Below, in pieces: positions 33,219 to 45,664 of a stretch of 64,000 nucleotides of DNA. Position 1 is the stretch's first letter. Every line of letters begins with the position of its first letter. Under the pieces are notes generated by a model. The model did not search any database. It saw only the letters and a program-made list of their open reading frames with translations, and was not told the origin of the DNA. Location of the stretch: contig BCJJ01000003.1 in assembly GCA_039545355.1 (NCBI GenBank), positions 2,129,092 through 2,193,091 of the forward strand, written 5' to 3'. Position numbers and translations under genes: made by a program. This DNA is from Trichosporon coremiiforme. Lineage: Eukaryota; Basidiomycota; Tremellomycetes; Trichosporonales; Trichosporonaceae.

Positions 33219-36200
33219 ATGCAGCGCAACAATGCGCTGGGCTCGCGCTTCAACATCTCCAGCCCGCAACCCAACGACGGCCTCAACCTCATGAGCGGCA
33301 TGAGTGATGGCCCCTACCCCAGTCTGCGTCCGCCGGGGCAGTCCTGGTCCGGCGCAGGCAGTAGTGACCCTCGAAATTCACCGTCTCCCTCCCACTCGAA
33401 TGCGTCCCTGCCTCCGACTCGCTCTCCGGCACGCCGATACGGTGACCTACCTCCCCCATCGGTGTCACCGCCGTCGGTGCGTGCAAACGGGAATGGCTAC
33501 GGAGGCTCGGGGCACTCGCGGATGCCCTCGGATGCCTCGACGGGGCCGTCGCGTCCGGCGCGGCCCCAACGTCGCATGGAGGGTAACGCGCCCCCGCCGA
33601 GCCAACCCCATCTCCTGGCTCCTATCCGGACGAACAACCTTGGCCGGCCAGACTCGCAGGAGATCCCCTCGCCCATCAGCCCCGAAGTCCCTGTCGTCGG
33701 TACGCCGATGGCTGAAGGCGAGGACCCATTCGCCATGGATCGCCTTCAACGTTCTCAAGCGCGCAAGGCTACGCGGCAGACGCCTAACACCGCGCTGCAT
33801 GCACCTTCGCCGGCGAGCGCCGCCCTCACACCAGAGGAGCGAATGCGCAAGGCTGTAGCCGCGTTCGCCTCGAACAGGAAGGAGAGCCACGACTCGGACC
33901 AGAAGGCGCCCGTGCGCCGACCGCCGCGTCGTCGAGGAACGACCGTATCACGTCCCAAAGACGAGAACTGGGACGACTTCTACATGGGAGGCGGCAAGTT
34001 CGCCGAGGTGGATTGTGAGTTGTTCCGAAGCCTACGTAACTGACGAGCAGCTGTCATGAAGGTCATCAGGAAGGAGTGGCCGTTCATTATGGGAGCCGAG
34101 TTCTCTCCGTCGACCTTGGCGTTGTCTCTGCTGTCAGAACAGCCGAGCCAGACACTAGGACCACACCCCGACCTATACAACTTCCAGGACGTGCACAACG
34201 GTCTTTCGAACGCGCTTCAGAAGGCTGTTCGCGGACACTTCCAGACGTTTGCTGCGTCGCTGCCGGCCCACGCAAACTTCGTCTCGACTCTCGACCGTGC
34301 CCAAGATCAGGTCAAGAGCTCGCGTGAGGCTCTCAAGCAGGCCAAGGAGGGACTAGCGGGAAAGAGCAAGGCTGAGCTCGCTAGCGTCAGGGCGCGGGAG
34401 AGAATGGTTCGCGAAATGCTCCAAGTTGTCGATCAGATGTGAGTTTTGTCGATGGGTGCGAGGCTGACATGCAGCGATGAGTTGAAGCAGGCTCCGGAAC
34501 AGCTCGAAACCTGGATCGCAGAGAAGAAGTTCCTACAGGCCGCCCTGCTTCTCGTAAAGAGCATGAAGGGCATCAATCGCGAGTCGCTGCAGGAGATCGG
34601 GGCGCTGTCCGACCTGAGGCAATATTTCCAGTCACAGCATAACACGCTGTCCGACATTCTTGTTGAAGAGCTCCACAACCATCTGTATCTCAAGTCCTTC
34701 AACAGCGAGTCGCGATGGAAGGCGTACACCCCAGGCCAGACAGCCGTTCCCGTCATCGACGCGCACGAGGACCAGCCGACAGCCCCGGACGCCGATCACA
34801 CCCGCTTCTCCCAGTTCTTGTCTCATCTTGCCGTCAAGCCTAACCATATCCCAAATCTGGACGAGGTCACCGCCAACGGTTTCACTCAAAGCCGCGTGTC
34901 CCTCAATATGTCGAGGGCTCCGTCGATGACATCTATCGCATCCGTAGGTGCGGTCGACACCAGTGTTGGCGAGACCGACTCGTTCACCTACATGGAGACG
35001 CTCCTGGAGGCGCTGGCCGCTCTTGGCCGTCTCGGATCAGCACTGGACATCATGGTGCAGCGAGTCCATTCCGAGATCCACCAACTCGTGGACACCACTA
35101 TGGAGGAAGTGGAGGAGCGAATAGAGCAGCGCGCTTCCGATCTCACAACGATGCTGCGTCCGACGACAATGCTGCTGGCCGACAAGAGCGACTTAGAGTT
35201 GATGCCGCTGTTCGACAACGACACCCTGCGCGTTGTCGTCTCCCTTGACGCGTCTGGCCCGCCCGAGAACGCCATCGTGCTGCGTGACCTGTTCTGGACG
35301 CTGTACTCTAAGCTGGCCGCAGTTCTGGAGGGCCACCGTGCGGTGTACGAAGTTGCACGCTGGATCGCCTCTCGGCGCGACTTCAAGGACACGACGAAGG
35401 CTGATCTCAACCTCAACGTTCCCGTTCTGGAGATCTGGCGACCAGTCCAGCAAGAGGTCCGCACGCTCCTGCAGGCGTACCTCTCCGATGACTCCCAAGG
35501 CTCGGCTCTTAAGAACAGTGCGCTCCCCAGCATCAACGAAATCCTCCGAGAAGGACGACTAGTGCGGGATAAGCAGAAGGAGCTGTTCCGATTCGGCGAC
35601 ACCGATGCCCGAGCCGTCAACAGCGAGATCAAGGAGATTGACGATTCGCTCAGACAGACTCTGCGGGCATCTGTGCCAGGTCTTGTCAATCTGCAGGCCG
35701 GCGATGCCGGAAACGTCCTCGGTGCAGTCAGCGGCGCCGATGAGCGGTACTCTACTTCTGGCAAGATCAGAACGCTAATCCCTCCAAACCCGTTCAATGT
35801 TACGGTCCTGTTCCAGCCCACGATTTCGTTCATCAGGCGCGCCATCGACATTATTCCCTCCGGTTTCGAGGTCGAGACGTCACAGTTCGGTACCGTGCTC
35901 GAGGAGTTCGTCGAGAATGTGTTCATCCCTCAGCTGGATGAGAAGGTCACGGCGTCGTTCCAGCACGCTGTCACGGGATACGACGCCTACCAGATCGACC
36001 GTCGCCCGATCTTTGGCCACGAAAAGCCACCGCTGAAGTCGACTGTGCGTGTGCTCGCACTTATCCAGAGTCTTTGCGCGATGCTCCAAGAGTCGCCCTT
36101 CCACCGCGAAAACTACAGCCGTTTGGTCGTAGGGGTTATCGGCCAATACTACCAGCAGGTCAACCAGCACTTCAAGGACGTCGTGACAATCAGCCGACGA

Positions 36201-37154
36201 GAAGATGGATCGCCCAAGATTGGTCTACCCGCCGACTGGGCTCTGAACGGCGACCTCGACGTTGTGTTAAACCAGATCCGTACTATCGCTCCCGAGGACG
36301 TCCGCGAAATGGACCGGTTAGAGCAACAGGAGGCGCGCGTCGAGATGCGACTGTGCGGTGATGCGCCGCCAGTTGAGTCTCAGCTCCTCAACAGCAGCCG
36401 CAAGCTCGAGGCGCTCGCGCACATCGCTCAGAGCGTGCGGTGGTTCATGAACTCCCTTCTCAACCTGCAGGAGCTCGTGGACGACGACGACATCGACAAG
36501 CCCTCGCTTCAACCGCAGGAAGGTGCGCCCAAGCTGCCGCTCACCCGTGCCATGGCTCAGCGGTTCGAGTCGATCGTGCAGTTCTATGAGCAGCTCGTGT
36601 CGATGACGCTCAACACGCTGCACCTCGAGGTGCGCTGCCGCGTCCTGTGCAACTTGAGCGCAACCCTGCGAAGGAACGACTACCGACTGGAGAGCGAAGC
36701 GCTCGAGCCGGATCCGGATGTCGTGGACCTGAACGCCACGCTGCTGGAGATGGACTCGATCGCGTCCAAGACGCTGTCGCTCCAGGACCACAGATTCATG
36801 TTTAAGGGACTCGGGAATCTGATCGACAACATCTTCATCCAATCTGCGCGCCAGCTGAAGCACATCAACGGGGCGGGAGCGCGCAAGATCCGGCGCAACA
36901 TTCTGTCGCTGCAGCAGACGCTGCGCGGGATCAACACGACCGACGTCGTGCTCAAGAGCATCGAGTACTGGGACCTGTACGAGCTTGGCCCGAAGCAGAT
37001 GCTCGAGTCGATCGGCAGCAAGCCCGACTTCGGATTTGACGATTATAACGCGATGTTGAGCTTACAGTGTCAAGAGAACGGGTTAGACCTCAACTCGCAC
37101 CTGATCGACTTGCACGCGCTCGCGATGAACATCGAGGACTGGGATATGGTCTGA
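33219..37154 (+). CDS. SEC8: Exocyst complex subunit Sec8
   Basis: Exons 33219-34014, 34051-34438 and 34475-37154 give 1287 residues, in the range of fungal Sec8. The first 250 residues are disordered, Pro/Ser-rich and basic. The conserved Sec8 N-terminal domain starts after DDFYMGGGKFAEVD: VMKVIRKEWPFIMGAEFSPSTLALSLL. A coiled coil follows (RAQDQVKSSREALKQAKEGL), then the long helical-rod CATCHR body ending DLHALAMNIEDWDMV. As part of the octameric exocyst it tethers secretory vesicles at bud tips and septa. Both introns are 36 nt. The third exon is uninterrupted for 2.7 kb. Confidence 0.95.
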
Positions 37155-37555
37155 GAGCCTCCGTGACCGGCGCGGGCGGGCGAAACGATAATGATAGATA
37201 GTGAATGTAGTCTAGCCGTTATGTTTAATGACGAACATGTAATAATACCTTCTAGCCCCCATACCAACTTGCATCGTCGACATCAGCAAACCTGTCCTTG
37301 CCATGCTCGCCATGCATACGACCAAACAGACGTGCACCTCGTCCTCCTGGGTGATGATGCCGAATGTCGTCATGTCTCGGCTATACCATTACGTAACAAA
37401 AATGTTCGGAGGAAGCCGTTTTCGAGCTCCGAATAGACTGCCCGCGCTCGCGACGTCGGTGAGGTCGGCCAAGTTGCGACTGAGTAAGCAAAAACAATCT
37501 TGCCTCTTGACACTACTTTCGTTTCCACAAATCCAAAAAAATCAGCACCAGTACC
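37155..37555. other. Intergenic, SEC8 3' UTR and COX17 promoter
   Basis: AT-richer near 37185-37260. A purine/A-rich leader (ATCCAAAAAAATCAG) sits just before the COX17 ATG. No gene seen. Confidence 0.5.
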
Positions 37556-37974
37556 ATGCCCAAGGTCGACGTCGCCCCCGAGAAGAAGGAGGTCAACCCC
37601 CTCAACCCCCAGGGTCTCAAGCCGTGAGTATCGAGCTAGTCGAAGCGCGGAGCAACGTTTCCTTTCCACCTTCCTCACCTCCCCGCCGGGGTTTGAGCTG
37701 GTGTGGTGACCTGAGCCGCGATCTATTGAACGTATCAGAGAGCGTCACCGGAGAACAGGGTGGGGCCGTTGGAGAGAGAGAGAGGGGGGGGATGGAGAGA
37801 GAAGCTGCTTCATTGAGCTGTAGCTGACATCCCAGATGCTGCGCGTGCCCCGAAACTAAGTCAAAACGCGACGACTGCTTCATCAAGTTCTCCGCCGACG
37901 AAGCCCCGACCAAGTGCGCCGACCTGATTGAGGCGCACAAGGAGTGCATGCGCGGCTACGGCTTCAAGGTCTAA
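37556..37974 (+). CDS. COX17: Cytochrome c oxidase copper chaperone Cox17
   Basis: Exons 37556-37623 and 37836-37974 give 68 residues, the normal Cox17 size. The copper-binding KPCCAC motif is split by the intron (KP|CCAC). The twin CX9C pairs [11 protein letters not shown] and [11 protein letters not shown] form the intermembrane-space hairpin. It hands copper to Sco1 and Cox11 for cytochrome oxidase. The 212-nt intron is long for this window and contains a GA-rich (GAGAGAGAGAGGGGGGG) tract. Confidence 0.96.
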
Positions 37975-38245
37975 GCCTGCGTTGCTGGGCACGTCGGAAG
38001 CGAACGAGCGACACACGCCTGACGATGATGGCGTAACCACTCACAAATATCCAAACAATTTAGACCTATTAGCATTGTGCGCATCATGCATCACCTTTCA
38101 TGGATCATGGTGGTGTCCTCTCTCGACGGGGGATGGGAGTGAGCGTGGTAAAGAATGGACCACGAGAGGGAAGTGGCCTTCGCCCTCAACAGTGTTGCGA
38201 GATATTAGTCTATTCATCTATGTGTGTACTGATACAAATGCTGAG

Positions 38246-39521
38246 CTAGTGGCCTCGTGGACGGCGGCGGAGGCGTACAACAGCCACGTCCCAATCACCT
38301 CCGAGCTGGCGCTTCCATCGCCACGCGTACCAGAGCATAAGCGGCCCGCCCAGGTTTACGACGGCGAGGATGGAAAGGAAAGTCGCTATCGTCGCAAAGC
38401 TGGGCAACATCGAGCATCCCAGCCAGATCATGGACGACGTGAGCGCGATTGAGAACCGCCTTCCGGACTCCTGAACTATCAGTCAAGCATCCTCTATGGT
38501 CAACTCACGCGAACGCCCTTCGCGAGCGTAGGCCAGCCGGCGAACAGACCAGCCGCGAGCATCACGAGGCTGAACACGTGCGCGGTCGAGGGCAAGCGCG
38601 AGGCGAGGACGACACTCGCGCTCAGCGCAGAGGTCAAGCTGAGCGACGACGCAAGTCTGATTGTCAGTTCGTCCACGGCGGAGCGAACTCACGTATTCTG
38701 CTCCTCTGCGACGGCGACCATGCCGCTGACACCGCTGTTGGCACGTTTTCGCTGCCGCCGCCGTCTGCGCTTCCGTGCATCTGGGCCCGTGGAGAAGTCT
38801 GAAAGCAGAAGATGCACGAAGAACAGCATGCCAGCCAGAGGCCAGATCGTGTCTGACGTCGTCGCCGAAGTCAGCGTTCCGAGCACCGGTGAGAGGAGAG
38901 AGAGCAAGAGCGGCGGCAGCAGCAGTGGCCGGATCGCAGAGTCAGCTGGGAGAAGTGCTGCAGACCGTCAGTCGATGCAGCTCTGAGAATCGTCGACCAC
39001 TCACGTCCCGAAGGATGCTCGTCCTTCCCTTTCGTCTCCCAACCTATCCGCCAGAGCGCATAGGCTACTAGCCCGATCATGGCGCAGGACCAGCCAACGC
39101 CAGTCGGGGAGAGCGTGCCCTCCAACATACCGTAGTAGACCGCCAGGAAGAGGGCGATCACCGCCATGTGCTGTGACACCGGGAGGGCTGTTATGATGAG
39201 GCTGAGAAGCTGTGGCCGTGGTCGAGGCGCTGGAGTCAGTTAAGGGCAGGCGCTGTCAAACTCTGAACATCAAATTCAGCTTCACTTGTACTCACGACGC
39301 GCTGTCAGCTCAGCAAGGAAGGAAGGAGGAACGTAGTTGTCCGGAAACGGTTGTCGTCGCCAGAGCACGCGCTCCCATTGCGGTGGCTCATCTGCAACAG
39401 GGGAACCGTCTTGGCATGGAGGTGCAGATGACGATATCGTAGAGGTCGAATCAGGCTCGACGTGGTTTGAGACTTTGCCAGCACCTGGCTCTTCCTTCGC
39501 GGGTGAGCCAGGGTGAACCAT
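38246..39521 (-). CDS. GPI2: GPI-GlcNAc transferase subunit Gpi2/PIG-C
   Basis: Five exons in transcript order: 39521-39296, 39229-39005, 38957-38693, 38656-38509 and 38470-38246, giving 362 residues. The family hallmark WERVLWRRQPFPDNYVPPSF lies near residue 50-70. Multiple membrane helices follow (HMAVIALFLAVYYGML, WSCAMIGLVAYALW, SLLSPVLGTLTSATTSDTIWP, MLFFVHLLLSDF, FATIATFLSILAVVNLGGP). The end YAWRWKRQLGGDWDVAVVR is also typical. It is part of the ER complex that adds GlcNAc to phosphatidylinositol, the first GPI-anchor step. A short Arg-rich insertion (RKRRRRRQRKR) sits after the LLLSDF helix. Convergent with COX17. Confidence 0.92.
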
Positions 39522-39826
39522 AGATGCGCCTTTCAGCCCAGCTCCGCTTCAATGAAGTGAGGAAGTCGAGATCGTGACGGCGGGGTATCAGTTGTCAATA
39601 GTATGCAGAAGGAAGGGCAAAAACACGTCGCAACAGACCATCGCCAGGCCAGACAGCCGGAATTCAGGTACGGTATGTGGGGATCCGGAAAAGGCGTGGT
39701 GGAGGTCTCAGGTCCTGACTCTGGCGTGCGAGGAAGACATCAGGTGCATGGCCGCGTGCGTCGGAACTGCCCATTATCTCATTTCTCACTGCACAGGTGC
39801 TCCCTGCCCTCCTCTGACGCGGAATC
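39522..39826. other. Divergent promoter between GPI2 and TAPT1-like gene
   Basis: 305 bp; no coding sequence supported. Confidence 0.45.
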
Positions 39827-42232
39827 ATGGCCGAGGATCGGACTCCGCCATGGAAGCGGGACGAAGGTGTCCAGGACCCTCACGAGGTTGAGGTGAGCGT
39901 CATCACCGTTGACGCTAGCTCTGACAGCTGACCGCAGGTGTCTGCCCTCGAAGACGCCCTGACCGTTCCTCGGCCAGAGTCGGTCTCGACACTGACAGCC
40001 CAGTCGGCTGGAGAATACGACATGGACATTGAGGACGAACTGCCGACGACCTACTCGTCGTTGCCACCGTCACCACGGGCGTCCGAGTACTCGCGGCGAC
40101 TGGATATCACCGAGCTGCAGTCGGCCTTCAATAGGGCGGACCCGTCACCACGCCGGCCGTTCGCATCCTTGAGCGATGGAGAGAGTGACACGCAGGAGTT
40201 CTGGCCCGCACGCTCTCGAAGGCAGACACTAGACTATGCCAATCGGCCGTCAATGGACGCCCTGCAGAGGCCCCGGCGGCACACGCTGTCCAGAACGACG
40301 TCTAACACCACCCGTCAAGAGCTACCGAAGGAAGCTACGCGGCTGGAGCCCGAGCCGGAGGTTGACGAGCCAGCATCACCTGTGGAAGACGCCACGCCTC
40401 CAAACCGCGTGAAGGAAACGAAACCGGGTCTAAGTCTATGGGACCTCCTTCGCGACGAGGACGCAGCAGAACAATGGGAGGGCTGGATCGCGGACGGGAA
40501 GTGGGAGCGCATAGCCAACTTTCTCGCAGTGCCCCTTGTTGTTGAGAAGGTGAGCACGAAACCACCATCTGGAAGCTGACCTCCAGGTGACTTTGTTTGG
40601 GGCACTGCTGTGCTTCGACGGGTTTCTCTACAACTTCACGATTCTGCCGATCCGTGCGACATTCGCCGCCTCGCGCATAATCAGCAGGCTGGTCCGGAGG
40701 CAGAGTGTTACCCCAATCCCACCAGCGCACGTCCAGTCCCTCATGCGCATGGCGTTAATTGTCATCCCAGCGATCATCCTGCTGTGCGGCACCGACACGT
40801 CCAAGATGTATCACTCGGTGCGTGGGCAGGACACGATCAAGCTCTATGTGATCTTCAACGCTCTTGAGATTGGCGACCGCCTCTGCTGTGCCTTTGGCCA
40901 AGACGTCATCGATACCCTCTTCGCAAGGGATACCCTCACATACACGGACAAGCGGCGCAAGAGAGATCATGTCCGCCCAGTATTCTTCTTCACCCTGTCA
41001 CTGGCATATGTCTGTGAGTCACCATTTGGGAAGGCTCAACTGACGCTTCAGTCGTTCACACTCTCATCTTCTTCTACATGCTTATCTCATTGAATGTGGC
41101 CATCAACTCTTATGATTATACCCTCATCTCGCTCCTCATCAGTAACCAGTTTGTGGAGATCAAAGGATGTAGGTTGCCTCAAGTGAAACGTTGTCTGACG
41201 TACAGCCGTCTTCAAGAAGTTCGAGAAGGAAAACCTGTTCCAGATAATGTGCGCTGGTGAGTTGAGTCCAGAATGATCTGAGCTAATAATCAGATATCGT
41301 GGAGCGATTCCAGCTGGGTTTGATGCTCGTGGTGATCTCGCTCAGAAACATGATCGAGATGGCCGGCTCGGACTTGGCCTTCCTTCCGAGGAGTTTCGTG
41401 CGCGGCAAGAGCCTCGTCGAGCGAATTTTATCTGTGGGTAGCAGAACTTTGCTTTGCTGACAGTTCAGCCCGTGCTGTTCGTGCTCGCATCCGAGATGAT
41501 CGTCGACTGGCTGAAGCATGCCTTTATCGCCAAGTTCAATCACGTACGCGCCACCGTCTACGGGCGATTCACGGACATCCTTGCCAAAGACGTCCTCCTC
41601 GCTGGAACGTACAAGACCGAAGGCCGGAACAAGAAGAAGGTTAGTCCTCACGTTCAGTCCGAACTGACGTCTAGCATCCCATTCTCTTGGACCAGTCTCC
41701 GCTTGTCTCCCGTCGCCTCGGCATCGCAAACATCCCTCTCGCGGTCCTCGTCGTGCGCATCGGTGCCCAGATCTTCGGGATGCTCACCAGCTCCGGGCAC
41801 GCCGTCGATGGTGAAGCGCTGAGCTCGGGCTTGTTCTGGACGGCTCTCAAATGGGCGATCGGAATCCTCGTCACTGCCACAGCTTGGGGCTGCTTGGTGG
41901 TTGTCAAGCTCCTTCTCGGACTCGGCCTCCTCAGTTACTCTGCACTTCGACAAGCTGGGATGGAGGAGCGCGAGGCCGAAGACGAAGTGAACAACTTTGG
42001 CCGCGAGCCCGTTGGTGTCAGTAAGGAGGAGATGGCGTACCACAAGGAGGTTTCCCGGTATCTGTCACAGCCCGCCGACGACCTTCCCGATCATCCCTCC
42101 GCTCCCATCTCCGCAGCCGACCCAGCGACGCCTCGACCGAATCATACTGCGCTTCCCAAGCCGCAAGGAAAGAAGAAGAACTGGAAGCTTGAAGATGTCG
42201 AGCGCTGGACGATGGTGAAGCGGATTTGGTAG
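39827..42232 (+). CDS. TAPT1/Emp65-family membrane protein
   Basis: Eight exons: 39827-39892, 39938-40549, 40587-41013, 41052-41168, 41206-41256, 41294-41433, 41469-41639 and 41675-42232, giving 713 residues. After an acidic, Ser-rich cytosolic region (about 220 residues) come the family blocks: YHSVRGQDTIKLYVIFNALEI, FGQDVIDTLF, SNQFVEIKGSVFKKFEKENLFQ, DIVERFQLGLMLVVISLRN, ASEMIVDWLKHAFIAKFN and LGIANIPLAVLVVRI. Several membrane helices lie between them. Yeast Emp65 works with Slp1 in an ER complex that protects soluble lumenal proteins, and animal TAPT1 is linked to cilia. Here an ER-membrane role is inferred. The stop codon is only 46 bp from the convergent NDUFB4-like stop. Confidence 0.92.
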
Positions 42233-42278
42233 AGCGAACCGTGTTGTAATCCTAATGTAGTGTTTTTGCATATGGTGT

Positions 42279-42692
42279 CTACTGCTGCTCGTTCTCCTTC
42301 TTGGTGGGCTCCCGGAGCAGGCTCTGTCCCCGGAGCTTGCCAGCCCAGTCGTACTTGTCCTGCGAGTTAGCTTCGGTGAAGATGACAAACTCACGTCGAA
42401 CTTCCAGGCGCAGACAGCAATCAGGGCAGGAACAGCGATACCCCAGTTGAGGACGTGACGGGTAGCGGTGCGGGTGAACTTGAAGTGCTGGTACACGTTC
42501 TCACGCTGATATGTTAGCTTGCGATATACGACTTGTAGCTCACCATAGCCGCCCAGCGGTCGATCGCCGGGTCGTGCTGCAACGTTAGCGATTCTGCCGG
42601 AATATTCTTCATCGAGGGTCGGGACAACGTACTCGGAGGTGGCCTGCACGTTAGCACTCGTCTGCAATCCATGAGCTCAACGTACCTGCCAT
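42279..42692 (-). CDS. Complex I accessory subunit, NDUFB4/B15-like
   Basis: Five exons in transcript order: 42692-42686 (7 nt), 42643-42633 (11 nt), 42576-42544 (33 nt), 42505-42395 and 42359-42279, giving 80 residues. The product begins MAGHLRHDPAIDRWAAMREN, continues VYQHFKFTRTATRHV, has one membrane helix (WGIAVPALIAVCAW) and ends KYDWAGKLRGQSLLREPTK. The N-terminal DPA-x4-W-x2-MREN...HF segment and the membrane helix followed by a basic/aromatic tail fit the small fungal NDUFB4-like subunits. The first two exons total 18 nt and encode six residues. The family call is by motif only. Confidence 0.78.
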
Positions 42693-43029
42693 GTTGCTTG
42701 TTGTTGGACGGGGGTTAGAGTGGAGAGTCTGGCAACGATAACGAGCTCACCGCTGTGACCTGAGCCAGTCAACGACGTTCCAATGCACCAGGGTCGCTAC
42801 GGTGAGCGGGGCGGAGTGCCACAGGGGCGGACAAATGGCAACTCCGGGAGTAATGCCATGCGGATATCGCGTGAGCACACAGAGTGACTGCAACGCCGTG
42901 CCTGACTCAGGCTTGCAGATCAAAGGTTAGTGACGAAAGAGAGGGCGAGGGGGGTAAGGAGATAAACGGGACGAGTATGTACGCGATGTGAATTGTTTGC
43001 GACTCTGCACTTGCAACATCGACAGCGCC
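42693..43029. other. Divergent promoter between NDUFB4-like and RBM5-like genes
   Basis: 337 bp without coding potential. Confidence 0.45.
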
Positions 43030-45664
43030 ATGAGCTACAGACCAAGATCGCGGTCCCCCGACTGCCGACGTGGCCGCGAGCGCAGCTACTCTCCCTCTCG
43101 ACAGCGCGAGTACTCGCCCTCGAGAGGAGTGGATTACGGGAGAGATGACTACCCTCCGCCACCGCCGCAGCGACGGGACGATCGCCCGCCTCCGAGGAGA
43201 TACGACGACAACGACCGAGTCCCGCCGCCCAGACGCTACGACGATAGGAGGCGATATGACGATGACGACCGCCGCCCACCTCCCCGCCGGTACGACGATG
43301 ACAGGGGTCCACCGCGTCGCGAAGATCGTGGCCCTCCACCGCGGCGAGATGATCGGCGGTCACATCGCGATCGCGACAATTACGACGACCGTCGATACCG
43401 TGATCACGACCGCGACTTTGATCGATACGACCGCGGAGACAGGCGCGACGACAGACGATACGAACACGACGACCGACGCCCGCCAGCTTCCGAGCCGTCC
43501 AAGGATATCATTTTCCTTGGCCTCGACCCGCAGCTGACCGAGGACGAGCTGCTGTCCTTCCTGCGCATGCAGCACAAGGCACAGGTGGACTCGGCCAAGA
43601 TCGTTCGCGACAAGTTCACGGGCGAGTCGAAGCTGTTTGGCTTCGTCCAGTTCTCGACCCTCCCGGAGGCGATTCGATTCATGGACAACAATGCGCCAAC
43701 CGTTTCCATGCCTGCATTGTACGGGCACAGCGAGCCGAAGCGAGTCAAGGTCGACTACGCGGGGAACAAGGAGGAGCGTGATCGGGGTGGTCACCATGCC
43801 CACGCTCCCGCACACTCAGGCATGCAGGTCCACGACGGCACGCGCGACATCGGTGCCCCGGGTGCCGGTGGGCGTGTTCTGCTTGTCCGTGGTCTCGACC
43901 CGGGCACGTATGTCGGCGAGGTGACGCGGCGATTTGCAGACGAGATTGCGCGAATGTTGGGCAAGGACGTTCGTCAGGCCGAGACATCAATCACGCGCGT
44001 GGTCACGATCAACGACCGTGCGACGGGAAACCCGTGGCGGTTTGCGTTCGTCGAGCTTGCCTCTCCCGAGCTGGCGGCTGCGCTGCTGCCCTTCCTCATC
44101 ACGCCGCAGAGCCAGCCTAACGGCTTCCTCATCTCGCAAGTGCCGGTGGCCGTCTCGTTCGCCAACCTCGATGCTTTTGTCCCGGTGCCAGCCGGCCCGC
44201 TCGGGAGCGAGTACTTGGTCAAAGCGGCGCCCAACGGTGGTATCGGAAGCAACACCATCGGTCGTGACGACGGCGAGTGGGTCGGGTACTGGCACGAGGC
44301 CGCTGGTGCTGTGCAGAGCGCGCCGCGCGGTGCCCTTCCCATCCCCGAGAAGGGGCAGGAGCTCGAACTTCCCAAGGAGATGTGCGAGTTCCTCGGCCAC
44401 CTGTCCGGCAAGAAGTGGATGCCGCCGCAGCCGACAACGACTGCCGGTGATGCCCCGGCTGCCGGTCAGCAGCAGCAGGCCGGCACGAGCTCCGGCCCGA
44501 TCAAGATCAGCTTCGGCAAGAAGGTCAAGAAGGAAAAGCAGCCGGAAGAGGCGATGGTCACGATCATGTCGAAGCGGATCGGGGATGAGGAGGAGATCGA
44601 CCTCATCGGCAAGGACACGGTCCTGCTTTCTAGGAGTGAGCTGGCGGTCTTGTCGTTCGAGCTGACGGTCCAGCCAAGGGCGCCAAGATCATCCCCCCGA
44701 CCTCGACGAGCAGCAAGGTATCCCTCACCACCCTCTGCGTCCTGCTCACATCCAGGTAATGAAGAACATCTCCAAGTGGAACACGAAGCAGGGCGAGCTC
44801 GCTGCCCCGGACCCGCCAAAGAAGAAGGCCGAGCCCGTCCTGTCCTCGGCAAACAGCATCAGTGTCGCCGGCAGCGGTGCCTCGTCCAGCGATGACGGTG
44901 AGGAAGGAGCCAAACTGGCCGCGATGCCCGCCGACGAAAACTTCGACTATACGGACACGACGCAGTTCAAGGTGACGCTGCGCGTGTCGTGCCTCCTGTG
45001 CCAGCGGCAGTTCAAGACGGAGGAGGTCCTGCGGAAACACTGCAGCATGTCGGATCTGCACAAGGCAAGCTCTCTCCGCATCGGACCCACAGGAACATGT
45101 TACTGACATTAATCTTCAAACAGACTAACCTGCAAGACGCCCAGACACGAGAGGCAGGCAAGAAGCGCAAGCTCGCGATCACGGGCGCGCTCGAGGCGGG
45201 CGATTACCGCGACCGCGCGAAGGAGCGCCGCAAGGTCTTCAACCAGCCCGCCAAGGTCAAGTGGCCCCAGCAGTACCCCCACCACCAGCCTGCGCCGAAG
45301 AACGCCCCGCCCCCCGCTTCCCCGGTGCCAGAGAAGCCCGAGGAGCCCGCCGTCGGCAACAAGCTCCTAGCCCAGATGGGGTGGAAGGACGGCGAGGGCC
45401 TCGGCAAGTCGGGCGAGGGCCGCTTCGCGCCCATCCAGGTGCAGCAGTTCGCCGAGCGCGCCGGTCTCGGCACGGCCAAGGGCCGCGACGTCACGGCCTC
45501 GTGGCAAGACCAGAAGAAAGCCTTGGTAAGAAACTCGCAATCCCTCAAACATCTCTCTCTTGGGCAACTGACGGGCTAATCTTGGGCTATTGCTATCTAT
45601 GTACATGGGTCAATCACTAACTGAACAGACTAAGGAACGCTATGAAGATGCTTCGAAGTCTTGA
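43030..45664 (+). CDS. RBM5/RBM10-like splicing factor (RRMs, C2H2 finger, G-patch)
   Basis: Exons 43030-44635, 44674-44717, 44756-45064, 45124-45525 and 45629-45664 give 798 residues. The N-terminal 155 residues are an RS/RD/RY-rich tract. RRM1 is DIIFLGLDPQLTEDELL...KLFGFVQF. The second RRM-like domain is GRVLLVRGLDPGTYVGEVTRRF...WRFAFVEL. A C2H2 finger (CLLCQRQFKTEEVLRKHCSMSDLH) follows, then a basic helix, a G-patch (LLAQMGWKDGEGLGKSGEG) and a short tail TKERYEDASKS. This is the order seen in RBM5/6/10 pre-mRNA splicing regulators, without a clear OCRE domain. The third intron starts with GC (AAG|GCAAGC) and joins SDLHK to TNLQDAQ, as in the family. The G-patch would recruit a DEAH helicase such as Prp43 or Prp2. 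Confidence 0.9.

Noticed and set aside
34988..35926. 312-codon antisense frame within SEC8
   Set aside because: Ser/Arg-rich shadow with no family motif.
31769..42692. NDUFA8, COX17 and NDUFB4-like genes as a functional mitochondrial cluster
   Set aside because: They are separated by unrelated genes (SEC8, GPI2, TAPT1-like), in mixed orientation; chance linkage is the simplest reading.
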